A DNA stretch of 64,000 nucleotides, taken from NCBI RefSeq assembly GCF_042847215.1, contig NZ_AP031500.1:1302001-1366000 (forward strand), read 5' to 3'. Origin of the DNA: Gilvimarinus japonicus. Lineage in GTDB: Bacteria > Pseudomonadota > Gammaproteobacteria > Pseudomonadales > Cellvibrionaceae. The notes below the pieces were generated by a model that did not search any database, was not told where the DNA came from, and saw only the letters and a program-made list of their open reading frames with translations. This document shows positions 34,925 through 41,662 of the stretch, piece by piece (position 1 is the first letter of the stretch; every line of letters starts with the position of its first letter). The translations under genes and the position numbers were made by a program.

Positions 34925-35263
34925 TTAAGCCCACGGTATAAAGTCGAGTACAAAGCGGGTGACATAGGCAGACAGGATGATATTCAACGATTCAAAGGCG
35001 CCCGCGTATGCGAGTACTGCGGAAATCTGAGGGTCTATGCCTGAAAGTGCTCTGCTGATTTGATCGGAGATATTGAGGTTTGCGATCACCGGCTGTCCGA
35101 CGTTGTAATAAAAGAATTCCAAAGTGTCGCGTTTGGCTTCAAAGTACGAAGTCACCCCCCAGACAATAAACCGCTCAAAGAGCTGATCTATCATATCTGG
35201 TAGATCAATCACCCATTCATAAACGGATTTTATAAATTCGCCGAGTTCTTTAAAAACGTCCAT
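34925..35263 (-). CDS. pVI-like minor coat protein (DUF2523-type)
   Basis: The 112-residue protein has one or two weak hydrophobic segments and a C-terminal AFESLNIILSAYVTRFVLDFIPWA, which resembles the DUF2523 minor coat proteins that cap filamentous phages beside the adsorption protein. It sits between the adsorption protein gene and zot, the standard place, with gaps of only 2-3 bases on each side. Confidence 0.82.
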   Translation of the reverse strand: MDVFKELGEFIKSVYEWVIDLPDMIDQLFERFIVWGVTSYFEAKRDTLEFFYYNVGQPVIANLNISDQISRALSGIDPQISAVLAYAGAFESLNIILSAYVTRFVLDFIPWA

Positions 35264-35265
35264 CG

Positions 35266-36600
35266 TTACCCCCTAGGCACGAGAATGATATAAGCCGCAA
35301 TGAGTGACGCCGCTGCAACGAGTAAGCCCCGAATCTTTGTCCAAAAGTCCTCTTGAACGCATACGCCGGTTTCTAAGGTTTTTCCTTTGATTTCGATTGA
35401 TTCACAAGGAAGGTCGCCACCGGAGCCGGAGACAGATAAAGACAATTGGCTTTTAAGATCATTGGCGACGTTGTCGTACATGGACTTAAATTCGTCTTTC
35501 GCTTGTTGTAAGCGGTCTTGAATATTGAGGGTGTGGTCGGATTCCCCGTCGTAAACGCCGGGCTTTTCTGCGCTGCCTTCTATGTCTGGGCAGCGCTGGT
35601 AATATAGCTGTAGGAACGATGCGCAAGCGATCTCGTCCCCAGAGCAAGACGGAGGCGAACCACATGTATCACCACCGCTAGCGGTGCCCTCGGAGCTTTG
35701 AGAACCCTCGGAACTATTAGAGCCTGTTGAAGATGAAGAGCTAGAACCGTCTCCATCGGACTCGCCATCGGGATCGCCGTTGCCATCGCCGTCTGAATCA
35801 GCACAATACTCGACACCATTTATCTCAAAAGAATTTGCGCAACCTCCTGAAGTTGGACAATATGGAGTTGTATCATGGCTGATATAACACCCGTCCTCGT
35901 CAATGTAATCGTAGTCGTCCTCGTCAATATCTCCATCGCAGTCTTTATCAAAGCCACACTCGGAGCTTGCGCTACTGCTAGAACTATTATTGTTGTTGCT
36001 TTCTGATGATTCAGAGCCACCGCCACCACCGTCATCACCGCCGTCTTCGCTACTGTTAGATTGTGATGAAGACTGCCCCTCATCCATTTGACATGCAGCG
36101 GGGGCGCCAGTTAGCTCCCACCCCAAAGGAGTTTGTGTTGCTTCACACTGGTTAGAGCAGTTTGAACCGTGATTAACCGTTATTGACTCTGAGTCAACTG
36201 GAGTGCCTTCCTGGTCGGAACAAACATTTTGAATGATGGCAGAACATTCGTAGCCTGTATTGGATGGATTAATGCCGAGAAATTTTACTGTAGTGTAAGG
36301 CTGGAGATCGAGAGTGCTGAGAAAAGTAACGTCACAAAGATAAATTTTTATCGATGGAGAATAGTTATCAGTGTTCGGATGATCAATATACTCACAATAA
36401 GATGCGTTACCAAGCGGCGGGTTTGAACATTCCGCTGAGCGAGAAAGATAGAATTCGGATTCTTCACCTTTAGGCGCAAAGCCCGTTGTTTTTATTGTTG
36501 CTGACCACTCTATCGTATCACCGGTCTCTTGTTGAGCATGCGAACTAATTGAAAAAAAACAGGCTAAAATAACAAATGCTTTTAAAAATATGGGTCTCAC
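35266..36600 (-). CDS. Inovirus adsorption protein (pIII-like) with Ser/Gly-rich and acidic repeats
   Basis: The 444-residue protein has a signal peptide (RPIFLKAFVILACFFSISSHA), an N-terminal cysteine-containing domain (~25-160), a low-complexity middle rich in Ser, Gly and Asp, and a C-terminal membrane anchor (LLVAAASLIAAYIILVPRG). This is the layout of pIII-type tip proteins that bind the host pilus. The middle contains thrombospondin-3-like calcium motifs (DKDCDGDIDEDDYD, DSDGDGNGDPDGESDGDG) and polyserine stretches like those of the host's secreted enzymes. GTG 36600 is preferred (AAGGTG upstream) over GTG 36609. Sequence outside the anchor is not similar to proteins I know. Confidence 0.82.
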   Translation of the reverse strand: MRPIFLKAFVILACFFSISSHAQQETGDTIEWSATIKTTGFAPKGEESEFYLSRSAECSNPPLGNASYCEYIDHPNTDNYSPSIKIYLCDVTFLSTLDLQPYTTVKFLGINPSNTGYECSAIIQNVCSDQEGTPVDSESITVNHGSNCSNQCEATQTPLGWELTGAPAACQMDEGQSSSQSNSSEDGGDDGGGGGSESSESNNNNSSSSSASSECGFDKDCDGDIDEDDYDYIDEDGCYISHDTTPYCPTSGGCANSFEINGVEYCADSDGDGNGDPDGESDGDGSSSSSSTGSNSSEGSQSSEGTASGGDTCGSPPSCSGDEIACASFLQLYYQRCPDIEGSAEKPGVYDGESDHTLNIQDRLQQAKDEFKSMYDNVANDLKSQLSLSVSGSGGDLPCESIEIKGKTLETGVCVQEDFWTKIRGLLVAAASLIAAYIILVPRG

Positions 36601-36623
36601 TGTAAGCACCTTGAGTTGTCAAT

Positions 36624-36645
36624 AAAAAAGGCCCCGAAGGGCCTC
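36624..36645 (-). terminator. Terminator between the coat and adsorption genes
   Basis: Read on the minus strand, GAGGCCC-TTC-GGGGCC is followed by TTTTTT, directly after the mini-protein stop. Inoviruses typically place a terminator here so that coat protein is made in excess. Confidence 0.85.
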
Positions 36646-36721
36646 AGCTGATACGGCCCGTATAGAAACCGAAGAGAAAAGAAAACCAAATCAGAATGAC
36701 CATAAAAACCGTAACCAGCAT
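36644..36721 (-). CDS. 25-residue hydrophobic protein, candidate pVII/pIX-like minor coat protein
   Basis: ATG 36721 opens a 25-codon frame (MLVTVFMVILIW...GRIS, stop TGA at 36644) lying 11 bases behind the coat protein stop and running into the terminator. It is almost a single membrane helix with a short polar tail, as expected for the tiny pVII/pIX end-cap proteins that most annotation pipelines miss. The upstream GGTG is only a weak ribosome binding site, so coupling to coat protein translation is likely if it is real. Confidence 0.55.
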   Translation of the reverse strand: MLVTVFMVILIWFSFLFGFYTGRIS

Positions 36722-36732
36722 AGGAACACCAA

Positions 36733-36963
36733 TTAACGGCTGATGATGCCGCGAATGATGCTAAAGCCCATGGCCACAGCAGCCACGGCGATAACCGCAC
36801 CAACGGCGAGGGTGACAGAGCTAACGCCCTCGGTTTCGGCTGCGCTAATGGCGGACGAAATGCCGGTTTCCTGGGCGAAGGTTGCCGTTGAGGCCAAGGC
36901 GCCGGTCACAACAGCAGCGGCTTTGACAGTTTTGCTTTTCAGCAGGGTGAATGCATTTTTCAT
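36733..36963 (-). CDS. Major coat protein (pVIII-like)
   Basis: The 76-residue precursor has a basic start and signal peptide ending in STATFA|QE, an acidic surface segment (QETGISSAISAAETEG), one membrane helix (VTLAVGAVIAVAAVAMGF) and a short basic end (IIRGIISR) that faces the DNA. This is the textbook layout of a filamentous phage major coat protein. It lies 21 bases after a small membrane protein gene and upstream of a terminator. Confidence 0.93.
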   Translation of the reverse strand: MKNAFTLLKSKTVKAAAVVTGALASTATFAQETGISSAISAAETEGVSSVTLAVGAVIAVAAVAMGFSIIRGIISR

Positions 36964-36984
36964 AACATAAGTCCTCTTATCGAG

Positions 36985-37227
36985 TTAAACGCGGTTTAAG
37001 TTTCGGGCGACATGCCCAGCAGAGTGCCCCATGATGAAAAGCACAATGCAAGTCCCCAGCAGGCTGGAGAAGGTACCGAGGTCGAACTGCAAGAGTCCGA
37101 CTAGCTCGGTGATCGTTGTAGGGTCGGTTTCAATGACCAACCAACCCTGTTCACAGGTCGTCTCAACAAGAACACCATTACCATCGACTAAAACGGCAGG
37201 CGTAGACGGGCAGACAACCTGATACAT
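36985..37227 (-). CDS. Small phage membrane protein
   Basis: The 80-residue protein has an extracytoplasmic-looking N-terminal half with two cysteines (VVCPST, TTCEQGWLVIE) and one membrane helix (FSSLLGTCIVLFIMGHSAG) ending in a basic tail. Its place between the ssDNA-binding gene and the coat gene is where inoviruses carry minor coat proteins. It abuts the upstream gene (2 bases between). Role inferred from position only. Confidence 0.75.
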   Translation of the reverse strand: MYQVVCPSTPAVLVDGNGVLVETTCEQGWLVIETDPTTITELVGLLQFDLGTFSSLLGTCIVLFIMGHSAGHVARNLNRV

Positions 37228-37229
37228 GA

Positions 37230-37529
37230 TTACTTGCTCGCGGCAGCGGCAGGCGCTTGCTTACCAACAACCTTCACGCAGTGCTGACCCATCTTGCCGC
37301 CAGCTGCTTTTTTGAGGCGTATGTGAGCTTCTACACTGGCGGGATATTTCGAGAGGTTGAGGGATTGATACACCTCGGGGTCGCACGACATTTTCATAAT
37401 GACGATGCCTTTCGCGCTTTCCTCTTTTTCGTCCTCAACAGCCTGGCCGACAAAGAGCGAGGCGTATTGACGACCGTCAACGTCAGCGAGTGAGGCACCG
37501 TATAGATCAAAATTCATTACTTGGTTCAT
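37230..37529 (-). CDS. Candidate phage ssDNA-binding protein (pV-like)
   Basis: The 99-residue soluble protein has no signal or helix-rich membrane part and resembles in length and beta-rich character the single-strand binding proteins of filamentous phages (DLYGASLADVDGRQYASLF, VEAHIRLKKAAGGK). Such proteins coat the phage strand before it reaches the Zot-dependent export site. An AAGGTGA stands before ATG 37529, which overlaps the stop of the previous frame (ATGA). Assignment rests mainly on gene order. Confidence 0.65.
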   Translation of the reverse strand: MNQVMNFDLYGASLADVDGRQYASLFVGQAVEDEKEESAKGIVIMKMSCDPEVYQSLNLSKYPASVEAHIRLKKAAGGKMGQHCVKVVGKQAPAAAASK

Positions 37530-37837
37530 AGAATCACCTTTGAAGATAACGCCGGTTTAGGTTTCAACTCACGCGCCGGCAATTCGCGTGAGTGATGGGT
37601 ATAAAAAGGCCCGTGTGCAGAATGAGTTAGGCAGGACTCGGTAGGTGCTGACAGGGGCAAAACAGCGCTAATGGCTGCGGGGATCGGTTTTCTATTGGCC
37701 ACGCTTAGAACGTTTACCGTGTGGACAATCGGCAGGGCCGACGCTGCGCTGTTGACCACACTGGCCCCGCTCACGCGGCCTTGTGCCGTAAAGGCACGTC
37801 TACAGGTAGAGATTAAAAAAATACTAATCAGCATCAT
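37526..37837 (-). CDS. Small uncharacterised phage protein
   Basis: A frame of 103 residues starts at ATG 37837 behind GGGGTG and ends in an ATGA overlap with the ssDNA-binding gene, which suggests translational coupling. The start of the sequence (MMLISIFLIST) is hydrophobic; the rest is Ala/Ser/Pro-rich without a recognised domain. The open frame continues upstream to 37984, but that part overlaps the DNA-binding gene in another frame. Some chance remains that it is not expressed. Confidence 0.45.
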   Translation of the reverse strand: MMLISIFLISTCRRAFTAQGRVSGASVVNSAASALPIVHTVNVLSVANRKPIPAAISAVLPLSAPTESCLTHSAHGPFYTHHSRELPARELKPKPALSSKVIL

Positions 37838-38066
37838 TGAAATCACCCCGGGCAAAGATGGTTTTGCCTTCTTGCATGGATTCGACAAGGGCGACGACAT
37901 TGACGAAGCGCTGACGACCGATTTTGACGTGGGGGATAGTGTCGTTTTCGATCCAGCCACGCACGGTATCGGGAGTGGTGCCAAGCCATTGGGAGAACTG
38001 CTCTTGTGACGACACAGGGGGCAGCACTGACAGCTGTAAGCGTTGAGAGGGGTTGATAGGGCTCAT
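37824..38066 (-). CDS. Small helix-turn-helix DNA-binding protein (AlpA/excisionase-like)
   Basis: The 80-residue protein centres on a MerR/AlpA-type winged HTH: FSQWLGTTPDTVRGWIENDTIPHVKIGRQRFVN, read in overlapping parts as WLGTTPDTVRGWIE and IPHVKIGRQRFV. Proteins of this kind act as excisionase or transcription factors at the start of inovirus operons (compare Pf phages). Its start overlaps the stop of the upstream gene by 4 bases. Confidence 0.8.
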   Translation of the reverse strand: MSPINPSQRLQLSVLPPVSSQEQFSQWLGTTPDTVRGWIENDTIPHVKIGRQRFVNVVALVESMQEGKTIFARGDFNDAD

Positions 38067-38329
38067 GCAGCACCGCCCAGCGCACGGGCTCTGATGGCGT
38101 CTACGTACTGCTGTACAACGGCGCCTTGATCGGCAGGTACACCCATAGAGCCGTTAGTAAACGAGACGCTGCAGAAGTCGGTTAGGCAGTTGGCTACGGT
38201 GATGTAGTCGGAGTAAATGCACAGGTGCAGGGCAGAGGCCTCAGAGGTTAATTTAAAGCGCAGGTCTTCATAGGTGAGGCGCCAGATTGATCCGTCAAAA
38301 GCGCGAAAGTCGCAGTGTTCAAAATCCAT
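38063..38329 (-). CDS. Small phage protein of unknown function, first gene of the operon
   Basis: The 88-residue soluble protein (MDFEHCDFRAFDGSIWRLTY at the start) has no recognised domain. It has AGGGG upstream of ATG 38329 and overlaps the HTH gene by 4 bases, so it opens the minus-strand phage operon. It is divergent from the repressor-like gene across a 124-base regulatory gap. Confidence 0.68.
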   Translation of the reverse strand: MDFEHCDFRAFDGSIWRLTYEDLRFKLTSEASALHLCIYSDYITVANCLTDFCSVSFTNGSMGVPADQGAVVQQYVDAIRARALGGAA

Positions 38330-38416
38330 TGTTTAACCCCTTGCTGTTCTTCATTGGGCTTGGCTTTCAAACCTTGTTGCGCCACAATGAAACACGTTTA
38401 ATGTATAACTTATGGT

Positions 38417-38444
38417 AATTGTTCCTAGGAATAATTACTAGGAA
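38417..38444. promoter_or_regulatory. Candidate operator of the phage repressor
   Basis: AATTGTTCCTAGGAATAATT (38417-38436) is a near-perfect palindrome, followed by a further half-site TTACTAGGAA (38435-38444). It lies immediately upstream of the repressor-like gene and in the control gap of the divergent phage operon. Confidence 0.55.
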
Positions 38445-38453
38445 ATGGTAGCT

Positions 38454-38738
38454 ATGGATTCACTTGATGCAATTGAGAGAATTAATATCCTCTTGAGAGA
38501 AGAGAAAATAACGAGAGATGAGCTAAGTCGAAGAACCGGAATAAGCTATAACCGCTGGCTCAGTGTGATACAGAAAAAAACACAGTTAAGGCATGGTGAA
38601 ATTCAAGCTTTAGGGGAAATTTGGCCTGATTACAAAATGTGGCTTGCCTTCGGCGAAGAGATGCCAGAGGTCGGACAGATAAGCCCAATGACAAAGAAAG
38701 CCCAGGAAGACTTAGGGACAGCAGGGAAGGCCGGTTAA
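38454..38738 (+). CDS. HTH repressor-like protein
   Basis: The 94-residue protein has an N-terminal helix-turn-helix (EEKITRDELSRRTGISYNRW, ~18-37) followed by a region like small phage repressors (HGEIQALGEIWPDYKMWLAFG). ATG 38454 is 9 bases behind AGGAA; ATG 38445 has no spacing. It stands divergent to the phage operon with a palindrome between, as a lysogeny repressor would. It could equally regulate the cargo that follows. Confidence 0.75.
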   Translation: MDSLDAIERINILLREEKITRDELSRRTGISYNRWLSVIQKKTQLRHGEIQALGEIWPDYKMWLAFGEEMPEVGQISPMTKKAQEDLGTAGKAG

Positions 38739-38860
38739 TAGCGGCTAGGGTAGCCAATAGGTGGACGGGCAAAATAAGACAATTGCGACCGTGGTGTCAC
38801 AACCGAAAGTAGGAGCTGCGCATAGACGCAGTAAAGGAAATCAAGGATTGGAGTATTTAC

Positions 38861-39559
38861 ATGGCGAAGTTTTTAAACACAAGCGGAACAAATTATTTTC
38901 TAGAAGAGCTGATTAAAGACGCACGAGACCGAGTGATATTAATCAGCCCCTTTTTAAAGCTTAATGACCGAATTAAAGAGCTTCTTTCCGACAAGAATAG
39001 ATTAAAAATTGACGTGAGAATCGTCTACGGAAAGAGCGAGTTGCAGCCAGAGGAAATTAACTGGCTTAACGACTTAACCTATGTACGTACAAGCTTCTGT
39101 AAAAACCTCCACGCAAAATGCTATTTGAATGAAGACGTTTGTATTATTACCAGTTTAAATCTGTATGAGTTTAGCCAGGTAAACAACAATGAAATGGGCG
39201 TACTTCTAAGTAAAGAAGACGACTCAGAAACGTTTAAAGAGGCTTACGAAGAAGCACAGCGAATCATACGAGTCAGTGAAGAGGTGAGGGTAAGCCTCAA
39301 AAGAATTCCTAAATCTGAAGACGGGGACGCAGAAAGTAACGAAGACTCGAAAACCGAAAAGCTAACAACCTCTAAGCTCGCCAAAAAGCTCGGGAAAACA
39401 ACCGAAGAGCTGTTGGGGATATTTTGCGAGAAAGAGTTCTTGGAAGATAAAGACGGCAAGCACTTCATTACAGACAAAGGAAAATCGGCAGGTGGGCAAT
39501 TTATGCCTAAAGGACGGTACGGCCCTTACTTTTTGTGGCCAGCAGAGCTAGAGGTCTGA
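38861..39559 (+). CDS. PLD-superfamily nuclease-like protein with C-terminal winged-helix-like region
   Basis: The 232-residue protein has a single HKD-type core: FLEELIKDARDRVILISPFL at the start, then NLHAKCYLNEDVCIITSLNL with the H-x-K pair and the Ser-x-Asn segment (~86-104). Single-HKD proteins usually act as dimers, as in BfiI-type nucleases. An acidic linker (~150-165) leads to a C-terminal region (~167-232) with a helical KLAKKLGKTTEELL element. GGAG lies 7 bases before the ATG. It sits in the prophage cargo between the repressor-like gene and Pycsar; a defence or superinfection role is plausible but not shown. Confidence 0.75.
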   Translation: MAKFLNTSGTNYFLEELIKDARDRVILISPFLKLNDRIKELLSDKNRLKIDVRIVYGKSELQPEEINWLNDLTYVRTSFCKNLHAKCYLNEDVCIITSLNLYEFSQVNNNEMGVLLSKEDDSETFKEAYEEAQRIIRVSEEVRVSLKRIPKSEDGDAESNEDSKTEKLTTSKLAKKLGKTTEELLGIFCEKEFLEDKDGKHFITDKGKSAGGQFMPKGRYGPYFLWPAELEV

Positions 39560-39652
39560 TCGGCGGGCGGCGAGATAGCATTGTTTGTACTATCTCGCAT
39601 AGCCTGAACATGAGAGGCGGAAAATTTACGCTGCAGAAGCGCTTGTTATGGC

Positions 39653-40171
39653 TTACTCTCTCAGCAGCCATATAAATATTGCGCCAAGCGGCGTCAATAA
39701 CGCAAATAAAAATAGCCATGCGGAACTTGTAAAAAGACTAAACTTAAGGGATGTTATTCTTGAATTAACAATTATCTGGTCAGCCATCTTTTCAGCGACT
39801 TTATTATTGCTGAGCGTTATCCCTAAAAGTTTCAAGTAGCTGTAAGCATCATACTTACACGCATCAAAAAAGTAGAACGGATTGTCATTATCACTCTTTT
39901 CTTCAGTTTTTAGCCAGAACGGTTTTCTTAGTCTTGGTATAAACGAACTTAATGCGATCACTAATGACAGGAATGAAAAAACAAAAAATACGTAAAGGTA
40001 CAATATTAAATAGCCAGGTACGTCATCTAAGTTTAAGAGTATCCTGTTTGCTCCAAACATGAAGGAGCAAACAACTGCAATGATGGCGCCATTCTTTGCT
40101 TCAGCAAACTTAATCCAATCGTTGGTCTTTGAAAGAATTTTGTCTAATAAATCAATTTCGTCTTTATTCAT
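39653..40171 (-). CDS. pycTM: Pycsar membrane effector, PycTM-like
   Basis: The 172-residue protein has the layout of the Pycsar effector family (DUF5706-like): helix 1 within WIKFAEAKNGAIIAVVCSFM, helix 2 (YLILYLYVFFVFSFLSLVIA), a soluble middle (FYFFDACKYDAYSYLKLLG), and a third hydrophobic segment near the C-terminus (FTSSAWLFLFALLTPLGAIF). The A-E-x-K-N-x-A pattern before helix 1 is the recognisable signature. In known systems such proteins bind the cyclic pyrimidine signal and disrupt the membrane of the infected cell. Its start overlaps the cyclase stop (ATGA). The assignment is by architecture plus partner. Confidence 0.78.
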   Translation of the reverse strand: MNKDEIDLLDKILSKTNDWIKFAEAKNGAIIAVVCSFMFGANRILLNLDDVPGYLILYLYVFFVFSFLSLVIALSSFIPRLRKPFWLKTEEKSDNDNPFYFFDACKYDAYSYLKLLGITLSNNKVAEKMADQIIVNSRITSLKFSLFTSSAWLFLFALLTPLGAIFIWLLRE

Positions 40172-41115
40172 AGTTCTTTAGCCGCTAAAAACATTACGTC
40201 GCCACCATAAATATCTCCATCGTAGTCTCTGACGTCAAGATTTTCCTTTCGCCACCAACTATTTGTTATTGAATCATCCTCTGGTCTAGCTTTCTTGAAT
40301 CCATAAAATACGGATTTGGTAAAAAGTATTGGGCTGTGAGTCTGAGAATGTGACATGGTTGTTTTGAAGAATGTATTAAAATACTGATCTTTGTGCCTCA
40401 GCATCCTTGAGTATGTTGTTTCTAGGTCGTCAATAAACTGCTCATACGGCTTGTCTTGCCAATGCCAGTCTTTGATGTGTGGGTAATAGTTGCCCTGACA
40501 AATTGCTGGAGTACTATGATTCTCGGTTTTATGCGCTAGGTCTGTTAGTCTGGACGCTGTATTTGCTGGTTTGCCAAGCCAAACAAGACTTCGGTAGAAT
40601 TCTTTTTCCCCTCCCTGTCGAATTGCACCTGACTTAGTAATTAGCATCTTCCCATAATCGATTCCTATTCCTGCTCGAAACTCAAATGACGAAATTCTTT
40701 TATTCAGAATATTCTTGCATACACTGTTCATTAAAATGGCTGTATCAACAGCGTTTTCAAAGCATTTTTCCTTATCAAAAACGACCATTACTCGATCACC
40801 TACAATATTCCTTACATGGCCATCATAGTAGCGGGCACATGAAATCATAGTGCGAACAAAGCTTGAGTACATTTTAGCAAGAGTTTTCGGTTGTCGCTCT
40901 GCACTTATCTTTGCTGAACCCCTTATGTCTACATAAAGAACACAGCTTTCTAACCGCTTACATTTTTTCTTTTTTGTATCCAAGTTGTCGTAGGTAATGC
41001 TTGCATCTGAAAAAGATGGCACCTCATCTGTTTCGATGATTTCGACTTCAAAATCAGAGGATGTCACAACTTTTACGCTGTCATCCAAGTCTTTTAAAAA
41101 ATCTCTTAGTGCCAC
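40168..41115 (-). CDS. pycC: Pycsar pyrimidine nucleotide cyclase, PycC-like
   Basis: The 315-residue protein contains one class III nucleotidyl cyclase domain (~55-210). The first metal aspartate is in LYVDIRGSAKISAE, the second in NIVGDRVMVVF, and the transition-state segment in LVWLGKPANTASRLTDLA. The 'DIRGSxK' and 'GDRV' forms and the arrangement beside a DUF5706-like effector match PycC, which makes cCMP or cUMP on phage infection, rather than chemotaxis- or GAF-linked adenylate cyclases. Which base is used cannot be read with certainty. Start is GTG 41115 with AAGGA upstream. No transmembrane or sensor domain is attached. Confidence 0.82.
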   Translation of the reverse strand: MALRDFLKDLDDSVKVVTSSDFEVEIIETDEVPSFSDASITYDNLDTKKKKCKRLESCVLYVDIRGSAKISAERQPKTLAKMYSSFVRTMISCARYYDGHVRNIVGDRVMVVFDKEKCFENAVDTAILMNSVCKNILNKRISSFEFRAGIGIDYGKMLITKSGAIRQGGEKEFYRSLVWLGKPANTASRLTDLAHKTENHSTPAICQGNYYPHIKDWHWQDKPYEQFIDDLETTYSRMLRHKDQYFNTFFKTTMSHSQTHSPILFTKSVFYGFKKARPEDDSITNSWWRKENLDVRDYDGDIYGGDVMFLAAKEL

Positions 41116-41278
41116 AGGAATTCCTTAGTATCCATAACGACCGCGCGATAGGTGCGGGCCATTTTTCTTGATTCTGCCATCAGTGGCGCATAAAAACTAC
41201 TATCAAAACACTACCTTTGAGGCTGAGGGCTGGGGTTTTGTGGTGATAATATATTGGCTGTATTGGGTGGGTGATGAA
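41116..41278. other. Short gap between Pycsar and an orphan membrane gene
   Basis: The 163 bases upstream of the cyclase gene should hold its promoter. I cannot point to convincing -35/-10 boxes. Confidence 0.35.
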
Positions 41279-41620
41279 TCAATACACCCAAGAAAAAGCC
41301 TGAGACTTCGAGAAAAGATTATAAATTGATGCCCCGCCCAAGGTCATAGTAAAAACAATTATGAGAGTCAATATCCCGAAGGAGTGGAAAAATTTGGAGG
41401 TTGGCTCGGTTTTAAGTGCGGATCTAAGCCACATGTAATTTAAAACATAAAGACCGAAAACCACTCCTACTGAAAATGCAGCAAAAATTACCTTTGCAGA
41501 AAAAAATGGAATTAAGGACTCGACATACGGAACGCCTAAAATAATGGCTACACATAAACCGATATTTCTTATGTAATCAAATAGTATTTTTATGTCCGCA
41601 ACAAAATTATCACTTTTCAT
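41279..41620 (-). CDS. Orphan three-helix membrane protein in the defence cargo
   Basis: The 113-residue protein has three hydrophobic segments (IGLCVAIILGVPYVESLIPF, FAAFSVGVVFGLYVLNYMW, ILTLIIVFTMTLGGASIYNL) and little else. AAGGA precedes its ATG. I recognise no family. It lies on the same strand between the restriction gene and the Pycsar cyclase gene, separated from both by gaps, so it may have its own promoter. Candidates include an abortive-infection or immunity membrane protein; this is speculation from position. Confidence 0.65.
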   Translation of the reverse strand: MKSDNFVADIKILFDYIRNIGLCVAIILGVPYVESLIPFFSAKVIFAAFSVGVVFGLYVLNYMWLRSALKTEPTSKFFHSFGILTLIIVFTMTLGGASIYNLFSKSQAFSWVY

Positions 41621-41662
41621 TCAAACCATCCTTATGCTGTAGTTATTTTAATTCGCGTGCAA

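Noticed and set aside
37838..37984. Upstream part of the 37526-37984 frame
   Set aside because: It overlaps the HTH gene in another frame, and the ribosome binding site points to ATG 37837.
40168..41115. Reading this gene as a housekeeping adenylate/guanylate cyclase
   Set aside because: It has no sensor or membrane domain, lies in prophage cargo and overlaps a Pycsar-type effector, so PycC is the better call.
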